DNA of 64,000 bases from Manis javanica. Its lineage: Eukaryota > Chordata > Mammalia > Pholidota > Manidae. This document shows positions 10,246-22,467 of this stretch, piece by piece. The translations under genes and the position numbers were made by a program. The notes beneath the pieces were generated by a model. The model ran no database searches and had not been told where the DNA came from. It saw nothing but the letters and a program-made list of their open reading frames with translations. Where the stretch lies: NCBI RefSeq assembly GCF_040802235.1, contig NC_133167.1, positions 97,264,001-97,328,000 on the forward strand, in the 5' to 3' direction. Within the stretch, counting starts at the first letter, position 1. Each line of letters opens with the position of its first letter.

Positions 10246-10639
10246 CTCTATATATGGATGTTTATCATATTACTCCCTGTGTGTTTGTATATGCCTGATA
10301 ATGCACAAAATAAGAAATAGAACTGATAGCAAAAAATGGGAGATGGTTACATGGCCTTCTTAGGGTGGATGTGACAATTCAGTGGGATTGAGCATTTATA
10401 TATTTGGGGACAAATGTTTATTGAGTGCTCACCTTGTGTGGATAAAAGTGTGCATCAAAGCAATCACAGTTCCTGCCCTCAAGGTACTTCAGTCCAATAG
10501 ACATCAGCTATCATTATTATCTTCTACCTAAAAGCAAAGCCCTTTCTTGAGTGCATTATTTCTTTCGTTGATCTCAATCACTCAAGCTCAAAACTGTGGA
10601 GTTGTTTGTGGCTAATGTCTCTTACTGGCGCCCATGTCC

Positions 10640-11110
10640 AGACTGCGTAGATTCCTCCTCCAGTTATTTCCCCTTTCTTTTTCACAGTCATTACTCAGGT
10701 TCAGACCCTCAGTGCTTCTTTCTGGCTGGAATATTAGCCTCTGCTGCCAGATGAATCTTAAAAGACAACTCTAATCCTATCACTCTCTAGCTTAACAACC
10801 TTCAAGTGGTTTATAGTTGCCTTCTGAATTAAGTATCATTTATTTATTCTGTCATTTAAGGCCCAGCCATATTCTATCACTGTCTTTTACAAACTTAGCA
10901 AAGTCAGTCACTGGCACTTAGCAGGTGCTCAATAAATATTTTTCTGTATATCTCAGTTCGTCAAACAAGCAAGCACTTTCCAGCATTAGCTTATCTTTGT
11001 CTCTGCTCATACTGTTCCCATCTATCAAATCCTTTGAGGCTCATTTCAAATCTCAGTTCAATGTTCCCTCCAAATGCAGTTCTTCCAAAACAACTCACCT
11101 GTTCATTCCA
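10640..11110 (+). repeat. LINE-2 3' region, sense
   Basis: The sequence matches L2 landmarks in order: CTTCAAGTGGTTTATAGTTGCC, a GGCCCAGCC segment, CTCTGCTCATACTGTTCCC, and CTCAGTTCAATGTTCCCTCC. A short interruption around 10905-10975 (GGTGCTCAATAAATATTTTT) may be a fragment of another old repeat. The region just upstream (10390-10500) also resembles an old interspersed repeat whose family I cannot name. Confidence 0.65.
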
Positions 11111-11711
11111 AGAGACAGAGATTATCAGAGGCAGTTTATTTTCATCTGGAAGTATAATTTTATACATCTCTGTCACAACTTGCCTGCAGGGGACGTTGAC
11201 CTGTCCACCATCCCAAGAATACCACACTGGCCACCCAACTGACAGAATCATGCTGATTAGACCTGATGAGCAGAAACCAGCAGGTGCACAGATGCCTAAG
11301 TAAGGCATACAAGCATCAAAGGGTGGGAGCTACGTTGAGAATATTCAGGGTCCTGACACCTCAGTGAAGTTTCTAGAGATCTACAGTAGTCTGGGACACC
11401 TTGAAGTAGCTTCTCTGACATGAAAGACAACTTGTTTCACTTTGCACCCCTACCGCTTCTTGCTCTGACCTATACCTAAGCTGCCCATGAGGGCTCCCAG
11501 CTCTGCGTGGGGTCTAGAGCAAGAGAAGGCTCCCCAGCTGGCTTGGGGTACAGTGGACACAGATCTATCACAGTGACCTTTTGACCCCAGCAGATCCAAG
11601 TATGCAGAGGTTATCTGCAGCAAACAGGAATGTGGCACGAAGCCTCTGGCAAGACACAAGTGAAGAATCACAACTGGTTATTGACATGGCCCCACAGTGC
11701 CTTTGTGCTAA
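11111..11711. other. Intergenic, nothing recognised
   Basis: Unique-looking non-coding sequence between the L2 remnant and an antisense L1 piece. The open frames on both strands are short and lack domain-like content. Confidence 0.45.
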
Positions 11712-11995
11712 TTTCTAAAGTTTTCTTTAATTTTTCACTGTGGTAAAATACACATAACATAGAATTTGCCATCTTAATCATTTGTAGGTGTACCATTCAG
11801 TGGCATTGCATACGTTCACGCTGTTGTTCAATTGCCCCCAATATCCATTTCCAGAACCCTTTTCATCCTGCAGTATTACTGAAACTCTGTGCTCATAAAA
11901 CACTAATTCCCTGTTTCCTCTCCTCTCAGCCCCAGGCAGCAACAATTTTACTCTCTCTCTCTGAATGTGACAGCTCCATATATGTGAAATCAAAC
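11712..11995 (-). repeat. LINE-1 fragment, antisense
   Basis: On the plus strand it reads as an L1 3'-region reverse complement: TGTGGTAAAATACACATAAC, CCATCTTAATCATTT, and the CATTCAGTGGCATT motif. It is cut off at about 11998 by the following Tigger-type MITE. Confidence 0.8.
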
Positions 11996-11998
11996 AGT

Positions 11999-12185
11999 AC
12001 TGTGACCCTTGAACTGCACAGGTTTGACCTGCTTGGGTCCCCTTATATGAAGATTTTCTTTCAGTAAACATATTGGAAAAATTTTTGGAAGTTTGTGACA
12101 ATGTGAAAAAGCATTTTCTTTTCTCTAGCTTCCTTTATTGTAAGAATACAGTATATAATGCATTTAACATAAAAATATGTGTACA
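11999..12185 (+). mobile_element. Tigger/MER2-type DNA transposon remnant
   Basis: The left end TGTGACCCTTGAACTGCACAGGTTTGA and the internal CTAGCTTCCTTTATTGTAAGAATACAGTATATAA are characteristic of the pogo-derived MER2/MER44 MITE group. It sits after a TA dinucleotide, as expected of this superfamily. The right half is missing or too diverged to follow. Confidence 0.7.
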
Positions 12186-14615
12186 ATGGAGGGGAGGGCA
12201 ATTGTCCCTGTGGGCATAACTCCATGCAGTTTTTTCTGGGAATTTTACAGGCCTTGAAGGACAGATGGCCAGATGTACAGATCTACACCAGTTTAAGGCA
12301 TGTGAAGAGCAGTTTGTTCAAATATCAGGAACTTGGAAAGAAAAAAATTGGAGGTTGGCATTGAGAACTAAGGAAAATATTTATAGGTCTTTCTCTCAGG
12401 ATAAGCCCAGAGTATGGAAATATTTGTGCCCCGTGTAAATACTCACCATGGGGCACCAACTCTAGAGCCACAGTGATATCCTCAATAATTATATGTGCAC
12501 GATGATCTCTTTTATGGTTACCTGTCACTGGAGGCTTTCCCAGCCACTCCAGAGCTCACTTATTGGGCTTCATAATCACAGTGGCAGGAATAAAGTCTAT
12601 ACAGAACTCAGCCTTCCCTCACCACCTCTTGATTTGACTACCACCGCTGCTGGGAGCCCAATGTACACACACCAGAGACCAGGGCTGAGCCTCTCCCCCT
12701 CCCTCTCCTATATATCCCGTCCCTGGGGAGCCAACCGGGCCCTGTGGAAGGCTGATTATACTGAGCCGCTTCCATCATGGAGGGGACGGTATTTATCCTC
12801 TAGAGAATGAACATTTATCTTAAATATTGACTTGTCTTTCCTGTATAATATCTCTGTCAGCACCTCCTCATTGGGCTTACTTAATGCTTACTCACTGTCA
12901 CGGTATCCCACAAATATCCCACCTCATCTTTTATTTGCACACACACACAAAAAAGTTTTAAACAAATATTAGAAAAGAAATAGGCAAGTGTCCACAGGAT
13001 TCACTGGTCTTGTCATATAAGCAATCACTCAGCGGCTTCTGGCCTCATAGACTCATGGAATGACCTATTCAAGATTCTATTATGCCGCCTGCTAAGAGAT
13101 AAATGCCTTCCAAATGTGTGTGGTGTCCCAGAGGATGGGGTCTATGCTCTGAACGAACTTCCTGTATTATATATAGTCTTTTTCCTCTAGATAGAATATA
13201 TGGATGCAAGAAACAAGAATAACAATGAGAATGGCACCTCTTGTGATTAAATCTGTTCAAATGCTTACTATTTTTTGCCCTCTGACTGCAATTTCAGGCT
13301 TCTTGGTTTAGAGGTTGTAGTAACTAAGGTGGATGTGCTTCCACAGGAGACACAACAATGGTTTTACTGCCTTTGAAATCGAGATTGCTGTGTTGCTCCT
13401 CATGCCAGTAAACTGAATGCTAGGAAAGAGATGCTTCTTTAGCCGTGGAGATTCACCCTCATTATCCAGAGGGGAACAGGGTTGCTGCTGCACAACGGAG
13501 ACCCTGAGGAGAACACTGGCGACTCAGGGATTCTCTGGGACACTCATCCAGAGGCAAGAAAAGCACCAGAAGATGCAGCGACCCCATTCAGGAAAGATGT
13601 GCAAGGGCTCAGATCATCCAGAAATTAATTGAGAAAGACCCTGTTTCGTATGCTGTCTGGGGGGAAAAGGGAGACAGAATGGGTAGTTGAAGAAGGGCAT
13701 TGCTTAGTATCACCTGTGGCCTCATGACCTCTTGTGGGAACAATGACCGTAGCAACTACCAATATAGTCTGCCCTGCGCTGTTACCTGAATGTCTACTTT
13801 AACCAATCCCCGCATGTTTCCTATTCTATTTTATACAAAGTGTGTTAATGAGGGTTAATTTTGTAAGTAAGCATTGAGATGATAAAATACCAAATCGGAA
13901 TTTTGCTTAAACTAGAAGAGAAATGATTGTCACCCAGAGATGGATACTGTGAACTTGGTGTTTTAGACTTATTCACTTGAGGAGGAGATGAGCATGCTTT
14001 TTTCTTATATTAAGAATAGTCAGAACTAAACTAGCAAGAAGCATGTTGTGGTTGCTTTTGTAGATTGAGGATTGCAGCTTAAGGATTGTGCAGAAATGTC
14101 AAGTCATTAAAGGGTGGGCTGTGATAGAGAGGGCCACGTGTCACCCAGCATTTATCCCCACCTCCCTAAAACATGTCTTTCATTACTAGAGAGGATGGAA
14201 GGTATAAACTACATTGTTATATTTCCCAGACTTCTTTGCAATTAGAGTTAGGAATCTGACATCAGTTCCTGCAATAATGGCGCACTAGAGGAAGACTGGA
14301 AATGTAGAGTTAAAGAAAAGGCCACCATGTGCTGTTCTGTTGGCAGGAAAGTCATGCAGGTGCACTTAGATACAGTGTCAACGGCCGACACTCAGCAGAC
14401 CCACGTGTATGTGACTGCTGCCCAGCAGTTCAGCAGAAGCCCAGTGACCGTGGCTCTCCTATCCAAAGGTAGACACAGTGGCCCTGTATTCTTGAACACA
14501 ATAGTTCAGGAACCAGCCCCTTGATTTGTATTCTTCTTCTTGCCCTTCCATTAATTTTATAAACACCTAAGCCTTTGCATTAAATTCTGTCAACTTAAAA
14601 TACTTTTAAATACTT
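12186..14615. other. Intergenic, nothing recognised
   Basis: Mostly unique-looking non-coding sequence. It has GC-richer patches around 12640-12780 and 13400-13600 without a conserved open frame. No repeat family could be assigned. Confidence 0.4.
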
Positions 14616-14618
14616 TCA

Positions 14619-14994
14619 TGGATTGAATGCTTGTGTCTCCCCAAAACTAATGTGTAGAATCCCATACCCACAATATGACTGTATTTGGAGATAGGGCCTG
14701 TGAGGAGGTAGTGAGGTAAAATGAGGTCCCAAGGGTGGGGCCCTAGTGCACTAGAGTTGGTGCCCTTGTAAGAAGAGGAAGAGACCACAGGGCTCTCACT
14801 CGCTCTCTCCGTCCTGTGAGAACGCAGCCTGAAGGTGGGCATCTGCAGTCAAGGAGGAGAGCTCTCGTCAGACACAGAACTTGCTGGACCCTGATCTCAG
14901 ACTTCCCAGCCTCCAGACTGAAAAATAAATTTCTGTTGTTTAAGCCACTCGCTCTATGGCATTTTGTTATGGCAGCTCAAGCTGACTAATACCA
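14619..14994 (+). repeat. Solo LTR of MaLR (MLT1-like) retrotransposon
   Basis: The sequence starts TGGATTGAATGCTTGTGTCT and ends CAAGCTGACTAATACCA. Internal landmarks are CTGTATTTGGAGATAGGGCC, AGCCTCCAGACTGA, an AATAAA at about 14926, TTTCTGTTGTTTAAGCCACTC and TTTTGTTATGGCAGC. These are shared by the mammalian apparent LTR retrotransposon group. No internal region is attached, so it is a solo LTR. The subfamily was not determined. Confidence 0.8.
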
Positions 14995-15680
14995 ATACCT
15001 AGAATGGTTTGTACTGATCCTAACTTGATACAGATATTTAAAACAACATAATTATGCAAAGTACGTATTTCAGCCTTCATAAATTTGTGAATATAAAGGC
15101 AGATACCCAACATCTTACCAGCCCAAAGCTTCCATCTTCATGATAGGGTCCCCTTCTCCCTAACATTCCCAGGGGAACCAATGTGTGCACACAAGCCAGT
15201 TTTGGTGGCTTCTGGCTACCTTGCTAGCTAGGCCAGGATTCTGCTGCAGCAAACATGGTGAGGGCTCAAAAATGCGACTCCTCATTACCTTTCCTGCTGG
15301 AAACCTGCTGCCCTTGACCTCAGGGAAGGCACAATGCTGCCTCCACCCTCTGATTCAGAAATCAAACTTACCCCCAGTTTTGAGGATTTCCTGTTCCAAA
15401 GATGTTCAGTTTTCCAGATTATAAGAGTCTCTTGTTTTTTCTTTCCCCATCATGGTGACCCACACTGGGCCTCCAAGAGCTGCATCCAGCATCCATCCTG
15501 AACTGGGACTTCCGCCCTGTGGCAGTTAGTCACTGCCATTCTCAACACTGTCGCTTTCACTGTGGTTATTGTCACCGACAGGGCTGAAAGCATGCTCTCC
15601 TCTGTGTCTGTGAAACTGTAAAGCCACCACTGCACTCCAGTGCCAGAGAGCTGCCCACTGCAGATAGTCTTGTGAAATCG
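14995..15680. other. Intergenic, nothing recognised
   Basis: Non-coding sequence between the MaLR LTR and a small L1 insertion. No gene or repeat named. Confidence 0.4.
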
Positions 15681-15862
15681 AAGTTAAGACATTCACTCAA
15701 CAACGTCTTAGTATGCTGATAGACAGTGAACACGGTGGAGGGGTTAAGGTCTTGATAACATGGGTGAATGCTGAACCACTGTTTTGTGTATGTGAAACTA
15801 TTATAAGATTGTACATCAATGATACTTTAATTAAAAAAAAAAAAGAAGAAGGTAAGACATTC
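15681..15862 (+). mobile_element. Very short LINE-1 3' tail with target-site duplication
   Basis: A 154-bp L1 3'UTR end (15695-15848) finishes in a run of A with the form TGATACTTTAATTAAAAAAA. It is flanked by AAGTTAAGACATTC (15681-15694) and AAGGTAAGACATTC (15849-15862), 13 of 14 identical. The 3'UTR type resembles that of the young L1 at 3670, so this is probably one of the later insertions. No coding content. Confidence 0.85.
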
Positions 15863-16369
15863 CTATTAGGCTCAGCTACAGTTTGTCCTGAAGCAGAATG
15901 CCTGGGTCACCAGTGTGTCAAGAGTTCACATTATTTCGATGCCTGCACATCACCATTCCCTACAAGGTGCCTAAATGGAATGTGTTTCTAAGATCAGTCA
16001 GCACAGTGGATGCCAAAGCACCACTCTGCCCCTGACTGATATCAAGCCCTGATGCAAGAATATGCTTTCCAGTTTTATCCCGTGTTCAGGTGTAATGAAT
16101 TTCTCTCATTCCTTGGATGGAGTTGGGTGCATTTTTGGGGTAGGTTAGTATCCAGCCTGCATCACATGCTGGCAAATTCTTCAGACATTTGCAAATACCT
16201 GTACAGGCATTCTAGTTTTTGTAAATTCGAAACATTCTTCAGCTCCTGTGAAAATAAATACATTCCAATGGGCCCCTGGGGGACTGGATTCTGCCTCACC
16301 TAACAATCTAGAAGCATCAGCTCTGATCTGGCCAGTACTCCCTTTCACATTTTGATTAGCAAAACATTA
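15863..16369. other. Intergenic, nothing recognised
   Basis: Unique-looking sequence without a recognisable gene or repeat. Confidence 0.4.
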
Positions 16370-16790
16370 GAAACAACGTATATAAAAAACAATTATTTTT
16401 ATTATTTTAAAAAATGTATTATATTATATAAAATGTTGTGTAGCAGTACATGAAATAATATATGAGCTTTAAAGTTTCTTTAAAAGAATGCTTAATGGCA
16501 TAGAAAAATGCTCATGACAAAATTTTAAGCCCAAAAGCCAGAGGCAAAATTGTATAGAAAGTATAACCTGAGCTGTGCTGCAAAATGTGTGGGTGCAAAT
16601 GTGTGTGTATGTGTGAAAAGAAAGGGAGAGAACATAGAAGAAAGAAATATACAGATATAAGAATTATATCTGGGTGGTTGGCTTGTGGGTAGTTTTAATT
16701 CTCATTACTTTAAAAAAATAATTTATAAATACAGTGTCTATTTTAACAATTATAAAGAACATGTATTTTAAAAGGCCATTGGAATGTAGA
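16370..16790 (+). repeat. Old LINE-1-like 3' end (tentative)
   Basis: A pattern typical of old L1M-group 3'UTRs is visible: an AT-rich start, ATATCTGGGTGGTTGGCTTGTGGGT, TTTTAATTCTCATTACTTT, then an AT-rich stretch with a TGTCTATTTTAACAATTATAAAGAACATGTA ending. An imperfect GTGTGTATGTGTG run is at 16598-16616. Assignment is by pattern only. Confidence 0.45.
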
Positions 16791-19700
16791 AATGGAGAAG
16801 TATACCCTACACAAGGGAAAGAACAAAGAAAGTGTGTTATTAAAAAGCAATAAAAAAGACTACAAATAACTTCCTGCAAAAATAAATAAAAGTCCATTTT
16901 CAAATAAAAAACAAGTCATAATCATAATCATGTTATAATGTCACAAATCAAAGCAAACATTTTTGTGGAGGATAAATTTTCTTTTGAAGCAAAAACATAA
17001 GTTGGATACTGAATAGTCAAGAGAGACTTTCTAAATATATATTGCCTAAAATTTCAATTCAAAAATAATCCAAGAAGTACCCTTTTTCAAGGATAAAATC
17101 TGGCTTATTTTTCATGAGGAAACAATAAAAATAAATATCCCAGACATAAAACAATCGCTGGAAAAAGAATAGAGGACGGCACTCCCTCCTGAGGGTCAGG
17201 ATCTTGGCAGTGCTGTTTTTACAACCAGAAAAAAAAAAAATCCAGAGAGTTTTCTGTGAAGTATAATCTGGAGGAATGTTCTATGGTGCTTTAACGCCAA
17301 CATCCTATAAAAATTGCTTACTTGATCTTTAACTTTTGTAAAAACCTAAAATGCATCTTTGGTATGTGGGTCCTAGAATATACATAATATCATAAAGCTG
17401 TACCTTAATCTTCTTCCTCTTTATTTAGGTACAGGTGCTAAATACTGGCAAAATGCTTATGAACATGAATCTTGGGGCCAGGACAGTTTGAGATTTTTAG
17501 TAAACAGATGTAAGAGTTGTTCCTGGATTATATTAGGGTTTCTTGTGGAGATAATGAGTAATTTTTGAATTCTGGCTCTGCAAGAAAATTCCTCCTTTCC
17601 TTCTTTGGCAGAGAGAATGTTTTTGTAAACAAAAGCAGTGAACAGGATTTGTTCAAAATGGGGAACTAGCAAGGGTTTGATCTGGATCTAACTCGTTGAG
17701 CACCCCCCATGCTTGCATTTGGGTTAGCAGACACTATTGACTGTCTTGCCACAGCCAAGACATATTTAGAGATCTTGAACACAGCCCAAAATAGGAATTT
17801 CATCATTTTCAGGTAGAACAGATCAAGTTTATTTTCAATGTTTTGTTCCTGATTATTCTACCATTTTAGGGAGTCTCCACAAATAATCACTAATTTATGA
17901 ATAAACTATAGCCCAAAAGTCAGGTTGTACGTGGGATGGTTAGTGCGCAAACTTCGCATATGATGCGTATGTTTCTGAGCTGTGTCTCAGCAGGTTATAC
18001 AGACAATGCTTTTAATTGTGCTACTATTCACACTGTATGGAACTCCCACTTATAACATTATATCAACATTAAAATACCTAAGAACCTGTTTGATCTTGCA
18101 TTTTAGGAACCTTAGAAGCAGAAGGGGGCACTTCCACAAGTCCCAGACAGGTAATGGCCTGGGCAGTCTTAAATGACAGGGATACCAACTGACGTGACTT
18201 CCCTTGAAGACCAACATCTCAACTCTTTCTTCTTTATTAACTTGTTAGGTTAAGATGACCTGAAAGTCATAAAGCTCTTTAGGTTCCATAACAATATCCT
18301 ACCAGGATATAGAGTAACACATATATAACTATATCTGTGACTATATTTGCAGTCATATATGGAATATAATATCTCAACCACAATAATGGGTCAATAAAAG
18401 ATTTGCTTCATAGGCTGCTCCTGAGTTTAGTAACATTTATTAGCCATTATTCATTCGTTGTGATCTGGGAAATAGTAAGCAGAAAATATTTTAAGAAAAT
18501 TTGTAGGAGAAAAAAATTTAAAAAGAGTTAATTCTGTTAACTTTTTCTGAAAATTGAGGAAAAACTAATCTTAATTCTCTTTTAACTGACAGTATACTGG
18601 TCCAACTTTGGAAAGTGTTGTTTAAACTCTTAAAGTGTTGAATTAAATAACAAAGGAGAGGAGGGAGGGGTAGAGATGAGCCCCAAAATGACCCCCCATG
18701 ACCTTATATTTAGTGACCTACCTTTGTTAAGTCCAGGGTCTCTGAAAATCAAAGCAGGGCAAAGACTCACAGTTTAACAAGAAAGCAGCCTCCATTATTT
18801 TCTCTTTACAGGATACGCAGTGCATGCACTAAACATCAAAAAAAAAATAGGACAAATACATCGAGACAAATGATTCTTTTCTAAAGTAAGTTCTTATCTC
18901 AATTCTAGGTTCACTCAGGCTACTTAACGTGGCACTGACATGAAACAAAAGCAATTTGTTTTAGTGTTAGGAGGAGACTCTTGCTAGGAGAAAAGAATTG
19001 CCTAGGCTTGAGCCGGAGAATGTGACGATGCTCGTGGACTGTACTGAAATATTTATTGAGTGAAAATTGAGCACCTGACTGCTTTTAAAGAGGAAGCTGC
19101 TGCAGGCCGTATGGCTGGCAGTGGCTCTGAGAACTGCCCTGGGCTTTCGGATCTCTGGAGCTTTTTCAGTACAGATTCCCGACCCTTAATTTTGAAGATT
19201 TTTCCATTGCAGCCATTAGCATAATTCAATAATCAGGTACGAGCTTCAACAATCTATTTCTAGCATTTCATACATTCAAAATTTTTTTCCATCAAATTTA
19301 ATACACACTTGACAGACTTAAATTCAAAAGTACCCAGTTGTGATTAAAGCTAAACACCAGATCATGACTAATTATTTACATCTGCTACAGGTGTCAGATC
19401 ACTAGTATCATTTTTCTATTACCAATTATTTAAACTAACGACAAAATGCAATAAAAGAGTCAGTAAATATTCAAGTGTTTTAATGAACAATTCTGGAAAA
19501 AACAAGACAGAGGCATCGTTTAAAGTAATATGTTGACTGGCTAGTAAGGGTATCATGAGTGTTCATTGGCTGATAAAGTTCAAAATCTGCATATCAGAGT
19601 CATCACCATGGAACATATAAGCCTACATTTTGTTTTAAAGTTTAATTGTAAGTCAGAGTAACGTTACTCCTGCATTTCATTCTTCAAGCAACATTTTCTG

Positions 19701-20094
19701 AAAAAAAATTAATTATCAAACTTTTTATAAGACTACTATGGAGAGTGCATAATCCTTCAAATATAAACTTATCTCTAAAAATAGAAGATATAGAAATACA
19801 CGTACACATACACACACAGTGTCCACTGCACCGAGAGAGGTCATCTCCTGAAAGCATAACTGGGCCACACAGTGCTAACACTTTCCTCAGATTGTTTCTC
19901 CTATAACATAGTGGGACACTACCCGTGAAATGACCTCATTTTCTTTCATCTTTCTGAGCTTAAAAAAGAAAAAACAAAGATTTTCCTTTATCAGTGGAAG
20001 CCTTAAAACCAATGATACCTGCAGTGTGTGTTTTGTATCATTTAATTATTGCTATTTGATTTAGTTCTGCTTTATTTCCTCTTTTTGAGAGGCA
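16791..20094. other. AT-rich intergenic block, nothing recognised
   Basis: About 3.3 kb of AT-rich DNA. I see no open frame with protein-like content and no repeat that I can name. It contains short A runs and a CACACA patch near 19805. Confidence 0.4.
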
Positions 20095-20290
20095 TGATAA
20101 TGAATGCTTAAGAACTTGGGGCTCAGGACCCAGAAAGCCTGGGCTTGAGTTTGGGCTCTGTCGCTTACCAGTGGATAAGCCTGGGACGAGCCTACCCTTT
20201 CTGTGCCTCTGTTTCCTCACTCGTAAAGTGGGAATTAATAACTAGGTGGCTGTGAAGAACCAAAGAGAGGTCAGTTTAGAGCAATTAGAA
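20095..20290 (+). repeat. MIR SINE, sense
   Basis: MIR landmarks in order: AACTTGGGGCTCAGGACCC, GCCTGGGCTTGAGTTTGGGCTCTG, CTGTGCCTCTGTTTCCTCACT, GTAAAGTGGGAATTAATA. Diverged but nearly complete through the core. Confidence 0.85.
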
Positions 20291-20700
20291 TAGAGAGCAT
20301 CCCATGTAATTCCTCACAGACCCTTCTCCTGGATCCAGCTCCTCCTCCATTTCATGTCTTTTTTTCTAACTCAAAATAGGTCAAAACGAAAACACAGTGT
20401 TTCTCATTAATGGATACAAGGGGTATTTTGGGTGGGACAATTAATTCAGGCTCACAAAATGTAGGAAATTTATTGTCCTTGATTTCTGGGAACTAAACGC
20501 CAGTGGAACTCCCCAGTCACTGTGACAACCAAGAAAGCCCCTCCCTCCACTGACATTTACAAATGCCCCCTAGTTCCTAATGCCCCACCCCCACCCCAGT
20601 TAAGAATCACAATGGATACTTAACACTTATCTTTCATAAGTGTTAGCTAAAGTTTAAGGAGAAAAAATGGAAATGTTGGTAGATAAAGTAGACAGTAATA
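20291..20700. other. Intergenic, nothing recognised
   Basis: Non-coding sequence between two MIR copies of opposite orientation. Confidence 0.4.
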
Positions 20701-20855
20701 ATGTAACAACTATTATTTATTGAGTTCTTATTATGTGCCAAAGCTCGTAACAGACCCGTAAGGAGAGGAAGAAACTAAGTCTTAAATATGAAATAACTAA
20801 CCCAAGTCAAAAAGTGTCAAGGTGGTTCTGGAAGTTGAATTCATGGTTATTTTAC
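20701..20855 (-). repeat. MIR SINE, antisense
   Basis: On the plus strand it begins ATTATTTATTGAGTTCTTATTATGTGCCA and continues with GAGAGGAAGAAACTAAG and TAACTAACCCAAGTC, the reverse complement of the MIR 3' half and core. Confidence 0.75.
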
Positions 20856-21789
20856 CCTCCATCTTGTGCTCTTGTTCATCAAACTAGATAGTGTACTGTT
20901 TTAAGTTGATTCAACTAGCAGGTCTTCAGACAGCTCCATCAGTTTGACCGATGACCAAATTTGGTGCAAAGTTAACACACTCATCTATGTATCTATACAG
21001 TATACCTTGGACAGAGCTGAGTTTGCTCACCCTGACCCTGGACTCTTGACTTTAATGATCAGGTGAGTTCAGTTTGTAGATAGATACAGATAACAATACC
21101 TGTAATGAATGTTTTGAAACCCACAAAAATTACACTGATTACTAACTGCATGTGTGGTCTGTAAAGTAATGCAAGTATAACCCAGAAGTCTCTAGGTCTT
21201 TCTAGCCTGTGGATATGTCTTCCAGTGGCTCATGGTCTCCACTTGCTTGGACAGAAATTCCAATCTCCAGAAATGTTCCCCCCAGGCATGTCTAGGCATT
21301 CCTAGAGACATGCTCCGATTCGCCCAGAACACGTGTTCTCGTCCAGTTCCTCTCCAGCCTCTGTCTTATGAAAACCCCAGATGGGGGACACCTCACCACT
21401 GCCATTGCTACAGGAGCCTTCAGTGAGGGGGTTACCACCCAGGCCAAGGGAACTTCTTCCTGCCACTTCCGGGCTGACCATTTGGAAGGGTCAAAGCCAT
21501 ACTGGGTTTCCCAGGGGCGATGCCTCTCTTCCCAACTTTGGGTCACATTTTTTTGAGTTGCCTAGCAGCTCTGCTTAAACCAAATCCACAGAATTTCTTA
21601 AAAGCTCCTTTAGTTTGGGGCTCTCCCATCTTTCCCTGGGTGCTCAAACCTGTCTAAGGAACCAGACAGAGAGCAAATGCTATGTCAATCATGCTTTCCA
21701 CTGCCTCTGACTCTAAAGTAAATAAAAGAAATACAAACTTCAAATTATAAAATATATTAGTCATAAGAGGTACAATATAAAGAATATAA
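20856..21789. other. Intergenic, nothing recognised
   Basis: Non-coding. Overlapping short frames at 21232-21578 are in several phases and show no protein signal. Confidence 0.4.
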
Positions 21790-21960
21790 TAAATAAGACT
21801 ATAATATCTTCATGTGGTAACAGGGTAACTACATGTACTGTGGTGAGTGTTTAGTAATGTATATAATTATGGAGTCACTATGTTGCACATCTGAAACCAA
21901 TACATTATTGTATATCAACTATATTGAATTAAATAGAAAAGAAAAGCACAATGCCTTATT
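21790..21960 (+). repeat. LINE-1 3'UTR end, sense
   Basis: This is the L1 terminal pattern: TGGTAACAGGGTAACTACATG, then GGAGTCACTATGTTGCACATCTGAAACC, then a GTATATCAACTATATTGAATTAAA end with an A-rich tail. Target duplications could not be defined in this AT-rich context. Confidence 0.75.
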
Positions 21961-21964
21961 TTGG

Positions 21965-22467
21965 TATTGAATTTTATCTGTCAACTTAACTAGGCTAAGG
22001 TGCCTAGTTTTCGGGTCTAACACCAGTCTAGATGTTCCGTGAAGGTATTTTTTTAGATGGGATGAATATTTAAACCAATAGACTTTGGTTAAAGCAGATT
22101 ACCCCCCCTAATGTGGGTGGGCCTCATCCAATCAGTGGAAAGCCTTAAAGAAAAGACTGAGGTTCCTGAAGAGGAAGGAGTTCTGTGTCCAGACTGCCTT
22201 CAGACCCAGGACTGCAACAGCAACTCCTGCTGGGATTCACAGCCTGCAGCCCTGCCCTGCAGACTGTGGACTGGCCAGCCCCCAACCACATGAGCCAGTT
22301 CCTCCAAATCAATCTACCTAGATCTAGATCTAAATATAGAGAGTGGATAGATACAGGATAGATGTATAGAATATTTATAGTATAATAGAATCATAGGAAT
22401 ATATATTGTTATATTTGTGTATCTCCTATAATAGCTCATATTTATCTCTGGAGAACCCTAATACAAT
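21965..22467 (+). repeat. LTR-type repeat (MaLR/ERVL-like), with internal microsatellite
   Basis: It begins TATTGAATTTTATCTGTCAACTTAACTAGG and includes TAATGTGGGTGGGCCTCATCCAATCAG. It ends TTTATCTCTGGAGAACCCTAATACA, a familiar set of landmarks for a mammalian LTR whose exact subfamily I cannot name. Between about 22310 and 22425 a degenerate GATA/TA-rich microsatellite has expanded in the part that normally holds short TATC-type repeats before the end. Confidence 0.65.
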
